A program made the translations under genes and the position numbers. The notes below the pieces were generated by a model that saw nothing but the letters and a program-made list of their open reading frames with translations, was not told where the DNA came from and made no database searches. Source: Guptibacillus spartinae (GTDB taxonomy: Bacteria > Bacillota > Bacilli > Bacillales > Guptibacillaceae). From it: DNA of 64,000 nucleotides. Shown here one piece after another: positions 47,416 to 53,383 of the stretch (its first letter is position 1; each line of letters begins with the position of its first letter). The stretch spans positions 558,001 through 622,000 of the forward strand of contig NZ_JAQQWU010000001.1 of NCBI RefSeq assembly GCF_028610625.1, given 5' to 3'.

Positions 47416-47700
47416 ATGTTTGTTGTAACTGATTCTGCAGCTGAGTTTTACAAAAACGAAATGGAACTTGGTAACGGTGATTGTCTAAGATTGTTTGTAC
47501 GTTATGCAGGAAGTGGAGACAGCGGTGGATTTTCCCTTGGAGTCATGTCTGATCGGCCTTCATATGAAGATTATAAGCAAGAAATTGGAGGCGTTACTTA
47601 CTTCGTCCGGCCGGATGATCAGTGGTTTGTTAATAAAATGAAGCTTGATTATGATGAGAGCTGCGGCGGCGTTCTTTGTGACCTGCCGAGTATGGCATAG
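47416..47700 (+). CDS. HesB-like protein (YneR/IscA-related)
   Basis: The 94-residue protein fits the HesB-like family related to IscA-type iron-sulfur carriers: VTDSAAEFYKNEMELGNGDCLRLFVRYAGSG, FSLGVMSDRP, WFVNKMKLDYDES. The conserved carrier Cys pattern (C..CGC) is not present in the usual place; Cys occur in GDCLRL and ESCGGVLCDLP. It is probably not a standard Fe-S scaffold. The ATG at 47416 follows GAGAGGGCGG. In B. subtilis tkt occupies this position before sirA. Confidence 0.78.
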   Translation: MFVVTDSAAEFYKNEMELGNGDCLRLFVRYAGSGDSGGFSLGVMSDRPSYEDYKQEIGGVTYFVRPDDQWFVNKMKLDYDESCGGVLCDLPSMA

Positions 47701-47710
47701 CATTTAAGGA

Positions 47711-47750
47711 ACCTGTACTATAACATTTATGTTATAGTACAGGTTTTTTG
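47711..47750 (+). terminator. Terminator after the HesB-like gene
   Basis: AACCTGTACTATAACAT and ATGTTATAGTACAGGTT form a 17-bp perfect stem with a TT loop and T run. The arm CTGTACTATAACA also occurs once in the promoter region of the same gene at 47366-47379. Confidence 0.9.
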
Positions 47751-47758
47751 TTCGACAA
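47751..47758 (-). promoter_or_regulatory. Spo0A box upstream of sirA
   Basis: TTCGACAA is the exact reverse complement of the Spo0A box TTGTCGAA. It lies about 105 bases before the sirA start. In B. subtilis sirA is directly induced by Spo0A~P, so the site is plausible. Confidence 0.6.
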
Positions 47759-47863
47759 AACTAGTGATGTCCCGCTCCAGGTTCAGACAAACCTTTTAAA
47801 AGAGATGGTGTAAACTATTTTTTATATGATTTGATTCTGATTTCCTGACAAGGGGGAAGTGGT

Positions 47864-48307
47864 ATGAGGCATTATGAAATGTATTCTGTTAAACAACAAA
47901 TCTCCGCTCATTATGCTGGCAAGGAGCACTTGTTGTTTCAACTTTTCCTCGAAAGAAAGCGGGCGGTCCAAACAGAAGAAAAAGACCTTCTCGGAAAACA
48001 GGTTGCCTTTATTACTGACCCTGTTGCAGAAGAAGAGTTAAATACCTATCTTGCCAATGAACTCGGAGGGTTCAGAACGTATGAATATAAAAACGCAGGA
48101 CATCGGTTAAGTATTAAGCAGTCGAAAAGCGATGCATCGTTGTTTGTCAGAAGTGAGAAAATGAATATCTATGCGAGTGGTGGAACGGAAGCTGAAACAG
48201 TCTTTTTTGAAGTGATTCGAAAATTAACTCCTTCTTTTTTCGCGATCGACTTCCAATCAGGGCGATACGGATGGCTTAACCCGATCAAACAGCAGAAACT
48301 AGTTTAA
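47864..48307 (+). CDS. sirA: Sporulation inhibitor of replication SirA
   Basis: SirA binds DnaA domain I and stops new rounds of chromosome replication when cells commit to sporulation. The 147-residue protein matches SirA (YneE) in length and in the C-terminal block ASGGTEAETVFFEVIRKLTPSFFAIDFQSGRYGWLNP. The N-terminal MRHYEMYSVKQQISAHYAGKEHLLFQLF is the strand-helix start of the fold. It lies before yneF as in B. subtilis, but tkt is missing upstream. Confidence 0.93.
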   Translation: MRHYEMYSVKQQISAHYAGKEHLLFQLFLERKRAVQTEEKDLLGKQVAFITDPVAEEELNTYLANELGGFRTYEYKNAGHRLSIKQSKSDASLFVRSEKMNIYASGGTEAETVFFEVIRKLTPSFFAIDFQSGRYGWLNPIKQQKLV

Positions 48308-48399
48308 ACAAACTCCTACTATTTTAGTAGACGTTATTGTATAATCATTACGGGTTGTAGTACACTATTGGAAGAGAAAGAATAAGGAGGAAATCTAGA

Positions 48400-48627
48400 A
48401 TGTGGTGGATGTACACGCTTGTGGGCGTGCTAGCGTTGATTGCTGGAGTAGCACTTGGCTTTTTTATTGCCCGCAAATATATGATGGACTATTTAAAGAA
48501 GAATCCCCCTATTAATGAAAACATGCTTCGTGTAATGATGATGCAAATGGGGCAGAAACCTTCTCAGAAGAAAATTAATCAGATGATGAAGGCTATGAAT
48601 AGTCAAATGACGAACAACGATAAATAG
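48400..48627 (+). CDS. yneF: UPF0154 membrane protein YneF
   Basis: The 75-residue protein has one N-terminal membrane segment ([32 protein letters not shown]) and a conserved cytoplasmic tail with [28 protein letters not shown]. The UPF0154 family is conserved in Firmicutes without a known function. AAGGAGG precedes the ATG. Confidence 0.95.
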   Translation: MWWMYTLVGVLALIAGVALGFFIARKYMMDYLKKNPPINENMLRVMMMQMGQKPSQKKINQMMKAMNSQMTNNDK

Positions 48628-48633
48628 CGTAAT

Positions 48634-48660
48634 GGCACTCTGGTTGCAGAGTGCTTTTTG
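48634..48660 (+). terminator. Terminator after yneF
   Basis: GCACTCTG and CAGAGTGC pair around GTTG, followed by TTTTTG. Confidence 0.85.
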
Positions 48661-48741
48661 TATGGAGTAATTTTGGTTGACGGGTCTAATTGGTCAGATG
48701 GTATGATAGATTAGACTATAAAAAAATCAGGAAGTGTTTAC

Positions 48742-49611
48742 ATGACGATGAAGAATTTAGTAGTAGCTACAGGACTCTCATTTGCGCTTTTAGCAGGATG
48801 TCAGGCTGGAAGTGATGAGCAGACGTCTAACGAGCCACAGAATCAAGCAGAGAACGGCGGACAAACGAACAACGACTCCAAGACTCATTCTGGAAACGCA
48901 AATGAAAATCAAACGAAAGATAATCAAGAGAACGATCAAGCTAAGAATCAAGAAGATGACGCGAAACAAGATGATTCAGCAGCCTATCCTACGATGGCTG
49001 AAACTATTGAGAAGAAGGGTGACAATCTTACTGTCACAAATCCAGATAGCATCTATGTGGTAGCTAACAAGGAGCGTAATCTTCCTTCTGACTTCGTTCC
49101 AAAAAACCTTGTCGAACCCGATGTCCCTTCCTATGCACCAAAAGGTGATCCGAAAAGATTGATGGTTCAGGAAGCGGCTACCGCTCTCGAAAAAATGTTC
49201 GAAGGTGCAAAAGAAGATGGATTTGAGTTAAAGGCTGTTTCTGGCTACCGTTCCTATGAGCGTCAGGAAGCTATTTTTGCTTATAACGCTGAGCAGCGCG
49301 GGGCAGAAGTAGCGAACCAGGTGAGTGCTCAAGCTGGACAAAGTGAACATCAGACAGGTTTAACGATGGACATTAGCACACCTTCTATCGGAAGTTCTCT
49401 TACCGAAGACTTTGGGGATACACCAGAAGGGCAGTGGGTAGCGGAGCATGCACATGAATATGGGTTTGTTGTTCGTTACTTAAAAGGCAAAGAAGATATT
49501 ACCGGCTATCAGTATGAACCATGGCACGTGCGCTATGTAGGGAAAGAAGCCGCTACTGAAGTACATAAGGCGGGCGTAACGCTTGAAGAATTTTTCTCTG
49601 AAGAAAAATAG
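48742..49611 (+). CDS. VanY-family D-Ala-D-Ala carboxypeptidase lipoprotein (M15)
   Basis: The 289-residue protein has a lipoprotein signal peptide (LSFALLAGC; lipidated Cys about residue 20), a long Asn/Gln/Glu/Asp-rich low-complexity spacer (about 25-85) and an M15B peptidase domain. Zinc and catalytic motifs are SGYRSYERQ, QAGQSEHQTGLTMDIS and YEPWHVRYVG. It removes the terminal D-Ala from peptidoglycan precursors outside the membrane. It resembles B. subtilis YodJ. RBS AGGAAGTG is seven bases from the ATG. Confidence 0.9.
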   Translation: MTMKNLVVATGLSFALLAGCQAGSDEQTSNEPQNQAENGGQTNNDSKTHSGNANENQTKDNQENDQAKNQEDDAKQDDSAAYPTMAETIEKKGDNLTVTNPDSIYVVANKERNLPSDFVPKNLVEPDVPSYAPKGDPKRLMVQEAATALEKMFEGAKEDGFELKAVSGYRSYERQEAIFAYNAEQRGAEVANQVSAQAGQSEHQTGLTMDISTPSIGSSLTEDFGDTPEGQWVAEHAHEYGFVVRYLKGKEDITGYQYEPWHVRYVGKEAATEVHKAGVTLEEFFSEEK

Positions 49612-49716
49612 TTATGGAATGTTCATAGTTTGAATAAGATAAATCGTTTACAATAAAGGTTGAAATGGTAATGACATGCACATGATAAGATCATGCATTA
49701 GACAGGGAGTAATTCT

Positions 49717-50427
49717 ATGGCAGATTTGAACTTGTTTTTAGCGTTCGGTGCCGGCTTTTTATCGTTTATTTCACCGTGTGTACTACCGCTTTATCCTGCG
49801 TTTATTTCCTATATCACTGGGGTTTCTGTTGATGATTTAAAAGAAGAACGTGGTATGATGCAAAGGCGAGCTATTTTTCATACGATTTTCTTTCTCATTG
49901 GATTTTCGATTATATTCCTTGTGTTAGGGATGTCTACTACCCTGGTTGGTAATTTGTTTATTCAATACAAAGATCTTCTTCGTCAAGTTGGCGCCATCTT
50001 AATTGTGGTATTCGGACTTGTTGTCGTCGGTTTTTGGACACCAACCTTTCTAATGAAAGATCGCCGCTTAAAAATACGGAATCGACCATCTGGTTTTATA
50101 GGCTCAGTGTTAATTGGAATGGGATTTGCGGCAGGTTGGACACCCTGTACGGGGCCAATTTTAGCTGCCGTTATTGCGCTTGGTGTTTCAAATCCCGGTG
50201 CAGGGTTCATGTACATGGTGGCTTATACCCTTGGTTTTTCAGTTCCCTTTTTCATTTTGTCCTTTTTTATTGGGCGGATGCAGTGGATTAAGAAAAATAG
50301 TCGATTCATTATGAAGGCCGGCGGGTACTTAATGATTGTAATGGGTGTTTTACTATACTTTAATTTCATGACAATGTTTACGTCATTCCTTGTCAATAAC
50401 CTGTTTGGTGGCTTTCAAGGATTTTAA
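49717..50427 (+). CDS. ccdA: Cytochrome c biogenesis protein CcdA
   Basis: CcdA is a polytopic thiol-disulfide membrane protein that passes reducing power from cytoplasmic thioredoxin to ResA and StoA for cytochrome c and spore synthesis. The 236-residue protein has six hydrophobic segments and two Cys-containing helices: [20 protein letters not shown] and [12 protein letters not shown], the expected redox pair. It follows yneF and VanY and starts the ccd block. Confidence 0.95.
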   Translation: MADLNLFLAFGAGFLSFISPCVLPLYPAFISYITGVSVDDLKEERGMMQRRAIFHTIFFLIGFSIIFLVLGMSTTLVGNLFIQYKDLLRQVGAILIVVFGLVVVGFWTPTFLMKDRRLKIRNRPSGFIGSVLIGMGFAAGWTPCTGPILAAVIALGVSNPGAGFMYMVAYTLGFSVPFFILSFFIGRMQWIKKNSRFIMKAGGYLMIVMGVLLYFNFMTMFTSFLVNNLFGGFQGF

Positions 50428-50447
50428 TCAGGAAAGGGTGCAATGGA

Positions 50448-50906
50448 TTGAAAGGAACAAATGACCTCATTTTAAAAACGACGACAACCATTATCGTCTT
50501 TATCATTCTAGGATTTTCAATATACTTATTTTTCGCGGGTCATAATGCGCCTGGCGGTGGCTTTATCGGTGGTCTAATGACGGCTGGTGCCCTGGTCCTT
50601 CTCTATATTTCATACGGATTTAAAACGATGAACAGAGTGATTCGGATTGATTTTAAAAACTTTATTCCAGTTGGTCTTCTAATTGCTGTTTTAACTGGAG
50701 TTGGTTCGTTTCTTTTTGGTCAACCGTTTTTAAGTCATACGGATGCCTATTTTGAGCTGCCTATACTTGGGCATTCTCATCTGGCGACTGCGATGCTCTT
50801 TGATCTTGGCGTTTATTTCACTGTTGTTGGCGTAACGATGACGATTATTTTAAGTATTGCAGCGGATGAAGGAGAAGAACAGCTTTCAAGAGTAAATCGT
50901 TCGTGA
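50448..50906 (+). CDS. MrpB/MnhB-like Na+/H+ antiporter subunit (orphan)
   Basis: The 152-residue membrane protein closely follows MrpB: TNDLILKTTTTIIVFIILGFSIYLFFAGHNAPGGGFIGGL, VLTGVGSFLFGQPFL and LPILGHSHLATAMLFDLGVYFTVVG. MrpB normally works only within a six- or seven-subunit complex, but no other mrp gene is in the window. The TTG at 50448 fits the family N-terminus; an ATG five bases earlier is out of frame and stops at once. It begins 21 bases after ccdA, and its role here is unclear. Confidence 0.87.
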   Translation: MKGTNDLILKTTTTIIVFIILGFSIYLFFAGHNAPGGGFIGGLMTAGALVLLYISYGFKTMNRVIRIDFKNFIPVGLLIAVLTGVGSFLFGQPFLSHTDAYFELPILGHSHLATAMLFDLGVYFTVVGVTMTIILSIAADEGEEQLSRVNRS

Positions 50907-50908
50907 AA

Positions 50909-50938
50909 AGAGGGCGGCTGATTGCCGTTCTTTTTTTC
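50909..50938 (+). terminator. Weak terminator after the mrpB-like gene
   Basis: GGCGGC pairs with GCCGTT around TGATT, followed by a run of seven T. Confidence 0.55.
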
Positions 50939-51013
50939 GTTCACTTGTATTTTTTGTCTCTTCCACATACAATGGGAATGATGGGTAGTACGGTATAGGT
51001 GAGGGATGAGTAT

Positions 51014-51502
51014 ATGCTTATTTTAAGTACAATTGTAGGAGCAATGATGGCTCTTGCCATGGTGGTAATCAGGTTGAAGGCATCAAGAAAACCTGCCACA
51101 ATAAGAAAAATTATACTACCGCCATTTTTCATGGCAACTGGTTTTTTGATGTTTGTTGTTCCAGACGCGAGAGTACCGTGGTACGAAGCGATTGAAGCGC
51201 TATCAGTCGGTGCTGCTTTTTCATTATTGTTAATTCGAACCTCGAAGTTTGAAGTTAAGGATGATCAGATCTATTTAACTCGTTCAAAAGCGTTTGCGTT
51301 TATTTTGATTGGATTGCTATTAGTTCGGATTATCTTTAAGTTAATTATTGGGGAATCAATACCTGTTCTTCAGACGAGCTCACTTTTCTTTGTTCTTGCG
51401 TTTGGAATGATTTTACCTTGGAGAATTTCCATGTATTATCAATTCAAAAAGACGGAGCGAAGTAGAGGGCATGGAACAAGATTGCATGAAACATTACTAT
51501 AA
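51014..51502 (+). CDS. ccdC: CcdC (YneJ)
   Basis: The 162-residue membrane protein has the CcdC pattern: IRLKASRKPATIRKIILPPFFMATGFLMF, IRTSKFEVKDDQIYLTRSKAFAFILIGLLL and FGMILPWRISMYYQF, with four or five membrane segments. It is encoded with ccdA in Bacillus, though ccdC is not essential for cytochrome c synthesis there. The ATG at 51014 (MLILSTIVG) matches homologues and has GGTGAGGGATGAG upstream; a GTG at 50999 is less likely. Confidence 0.9.
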   Translation: MLILSTIVGAMMALAMVVIRLKASRKPATIRKIILPPFFMATGFLMFVVPDARVPWYEAIEALSVGAAFSLLLIRTSKFEVKDDQIYLTRSKAFAFILIGLLLVRIIFKLIIGESIPVLQTSSLFFVLAFGMILPWRISMYYQFKKTERSRGHGTRLHETLL

Positions 51503-51539
51503 AAAAACTCGTTTAGCACTAGCTAAACGAGTTTTTTTA
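51503..51539. terminator. Bidirectional terminator between ccdC and yneK
   Basis: AAACTCGTTTAGC and GCTAAACGAGTTT form a 13-bp stem around ACTA with flanking A and T runs. Confidence 0.9.
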
Positions 51540-51962
51540 TTGAAGCAAATGATGGTAAGGACTCATATCGATTCGCTTTTCATTTAATTTTTTAATAAGC
51601 CATTTGTGGTCACGCTTTGGAGTTGCCATAATATACCCTCGAATGATTAAATCCTGAGACATGTTATTTGCTTTTTCCCTTAGCGCTAACTCGCCTATTG
51701 TACCTGCAATTTTGTATTTCGCGATATCACGAAATAATTCAGGAACAGGTGCAACTAATTCATCTAAAAGTTTTTTCTGATCTTGACTCCACATATGTTT
51801 TGTTTGTTCAATATAATGCTCTTGCCAGTCGAGAATAGATTTGCCATCTTCTTTAGGAAGGCGCTTTAAAAACTTGCGAAACATAAAAAATCCACCAATT
51901 GCGATTAATGAAATTAAAATCACTGTCCACCCGACGATAAACCACTGAAACCATCCTGCCAA
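51537..51962 (-). CDS. yneK: DUF2621 protein YneK
   Basis: The 141-residue protein has one membrane segment (FIVGWTVILISLIAIGGFFMF) followed by a cytoplasmic domain with RKFLKRLPKEDGKSILDWQEHYI, FRDIAKYKIAGTIGELAL and TPKRDHKWLIKKL. It matches YneK. Start: a TTG at 51962 behind AGAGGTGAG aligns with the YneK N-terminus; the GTG nine bases earlier lies inside that site. Function unknown. It closes the syntenic block on the opposite strand. Confidence 0.9.
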   Translation of the reverse strand: MAGWFQWFIVGWTVILISLIAIGGFFMFRKFLKRLPKEDGKSILDWQEHYIEQTKHMWSQDQKKLLDELVAPVPELFRDIAKYKIAGTIGELALREKANNMSQDLIIRGYIMATPKRDHKWLIKKLNEKRIDMSPYHHLLQ

Positions 51963-52055
51963 CGCGCTCACCTCTTGGCAATTATAATGTTAAGAAATTT
52001 GTTTGAATACGGTCACATTATACGCCGAAAGCGCTTTTTAATCAAGAGGGCTAGT

Positions 52056-52328
52056 TTACGTTTCAACTGTAGAAGTTGATGTAGGAGTCATTGAACGAGA
52101 ACGCCATTAGCAAACATTGAAATAACTATTATCTGTGGTGAGAGAGGGGAGAGTAGTGACGCCAGCTCCAGGATCATCAGTATCATCAAAAAAATCAGCT
52201 GCGTCGATCGTAAGGGTAGTTGGGACAGTCCAAAGGCCAGTTGTGTTGTAGAAAAAACGTTGTACGGTTGGAGCAGTCGTGATGGAAGTGGAGACATCCA
52301 CGACAATGTTCATAATTTTTAAAGGCAT
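52056..52328 (-). pseudogene. Broken DUF4183 gene (frameshift and internal deletion)
   Basis: From the ATG at 52328 the frame reads MPLKIMNIVVD, FFYNTTGLW and LTIDAADFFDD, then SYFNV, as in DUF4183 proteins, and stops at 52107. In the +1 frame the expected next block, ANGVLVQ, follows at once and then stops at 52088. Back in the first frame, MTPTSTSTVET resembles the C-terminal tail of the family and ends at 52056. About 35 codons that should lie between are missing. I read this as a single gene disabled by a small frameshifting loss and an internal deletion. No good ribosome binding site remains. Confidence 0.75.
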
Positions 52329-52468
52329 ACGATGCACCTACATGGGTTTACTGATCAAATAATATGTAAACATAAGGGGATTCAATGAGTGTATTTTCAT
52401 CAATTATTGTGGATGGTCGGTTCAGCACACGTACTGAGTAAAGAGAAAGATTTGAAAGGGGGAGGGGA

Positions 52469-52792
52469 GTGAATAAGCAAAATGTGGTTAATGACACTGA
52501 GTTAAAACTTCCGAATGTTTCATTTCTTAAATTAAGAACACAAATCACCAAAACGAAAGTCCCCATAAAAGTATGTGTTTATGAATATTTTGCTTTGGCT
52601 AAGAAGAATCAATAAATTTATACAGATCGAGATGGAATATTGGCATCAGATGTATCTTATATAAACTTATTTATCAATGGAGTATTACAGCCGGAAATGA
52701 ATTACCTTGTAAAGGAGGGGATGCTGATGATTCTCAGCGAGGATGCTCCAATCACTGGTACAACAATTAGTTTTCAGATGATTGTCGTTTAA
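52469..52792 (+). pseudogene. DUF4183 gene interrupted by an in-frame TAA
   Basis: A GTG behind GGGGGAGGGG opens a 48-codon frame ending VYEYFALAKKNQ, then TAA at 52613-52615. The same frame continues with [35 protein letters not shown] and [18 protein letters not shown] to a TAA at 52790-52792. Both halves belong to one DUF4183 domain, so one base change (for example AAA to TAA) has interrupted an otherwise intact gene. UAA is not recoded by the selenocysteine system next door. The second stop is two bases from the 3' end of tRNA-Sec. Confidence 0.8.
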
Positions 52793-52793
52793 G

Positions 52794-52890
52794 TGGCGGG
52801 ACTGTGTGGGAATCGAACCCACCGAAGACGGCACGCGCCTCCCAGGCGGTTTTGAAGACCGTGGCACTCACCAGACGTACAACCAGCCCC
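52794..52890 (-). tRNA. selC: tRNA-Sec (anticodon UCA)
   Basis: The 97-base minus-strand RNA has the features of bacterial selenocysteine tRNA. It has a long acceptor arm (5' GGGGCTGG against 3' ACAGTCCC, seven pairs plus a G-A opposition) and a 5-bp T stem GTGGG/CCCAC around TTCGATT. The anticodon loop CTTCAAA carries the anticodon TCA (complement at 52853-52855). A long variable arm with a GGC/GCC tip and an encoded GCCA end complete it. SelA and SerRS charge it with selenocysteine via serine. It is 0.5 kb upstream of selB on the opposite strand. Confidence 0.95.
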
Positions 52891-52930
52891 ATTTAAGTGT
52901 ACTTTTAATATAGTAACGGAAGACATTCAG

Positions 52931-53020
52931 ATGTGCAATGCATGTGCTCAAAAAGATGATGTTAAGAAAATGATGAGTAAATTTATAAGTAAAGTTTTAC
53001 CTAGTACATTTTCCGGTTAG
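52931..53020 (+). CDS. Candidate 29-residue ORF with CxxC
   Basis: The ATG follows GGAAG with eight-base spacing, and the frame reads MCNACAQKDDVKKMMSKFIS..., ending TFSG. It contains CNAC, a lysine-rich helix and ordinary codon use. It might be the end of a decayed gene, since the frame stays open upstream towards tRNA-Sec. No family recognised. Confidence 0.25.
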   Translation: MCNACAQKDDVKKMMSKFISKVLPSTFSG

Positions 53021-53035
53021 CCGTTTGGTGAAAAC

Positions 53036-53140
53036 TTGTCGAATATAGTCTAATTAAGAACCAAACGAGGCAGCGGACGTTCTTGCTTTGTAAAAATCGA
53101 CAAAAATCGTTTTGTATTTCGCTTTTTCCTTTTTCGACAA
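53036..53140. promoter_or_regulatory. Cluster of three Spo0A-box-like sites
   Basis: TTGTCGAA at 53036-53043 is an exact Spo0A box. TTCGACAA at 53133-53140 is an exact box on the other strand. ATCGACAA at 53096-53103 matches seven of eight. The next gene downstream is selB, 240 bases away. Confidence 0.5.
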
Positions 53141-53226
53141 ATTATCCATTGAAACAGTTTTTTATAACGAACTAATACAGTTTGGTGAATAGTACAGGTT
53201 GTAAATGGAGGTATAACAGTTTGCGC

Positions 53227-53245
53227 TGTGGATAGCTGTGAATAA
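53227..53245 (+). promoter_or_regulatory. Two adjacent DnaA-box-like sequences
   Basis: TGTGGATAG (53227-53235) matches eight of nine and TGTGAATAA (53237-53245) nine of nine of the TGTGNATAA DnaA box, in direct orientation one base apart. Short matches like these occur by chance. Confidence 0.3.
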
Positions 53246-53383
53246 CTTTTCTGGTCATGCAGCAGTGTATAAAAATACGGAGATGCATAAAAGTGGTGAG
53301 TAAACTTTTAGGGAGGGCAATGGTTTAAATTTGCATCCTGTACTTACATTTATTACTGTTAATAGAGGATGGCAGGTGAGAAT

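Larger units (their letters stand above)
53021..53383. other. Non-coding region upstream of selB with clustered regulator-like sites
   Basis: No gene is supported here. The stretch holds three Spo0A-box-like sites, two DnaA-box-like sites, an 8-bp inverted repeat (CGTTTGGT at 53022-53029 and ACCAAACG at 53060-53067) and a direct repeat TTTGGTGAA (53024 and 53181). It may carry the selB promoter or the regulatory remains of a lost gene. Confidence 0.5.

Noticed and set aside
47416..47700. HesB-like gene as a further selenoprotein
   Set aside because: HesB-like selenoproteins exist, but this frame contains no in-frame TGA and ends at a TAG; the family Sec position is occupied by ordinary residues.
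52613..52615. Read-through of the TAA in the DUF4183 gene as a recoded codon
   Set aside because: The selenocysteine system decodes UGA, not UAA, and no SECIS-like hairpin with correct spacing was seen. A nonsense mutation is simpler.
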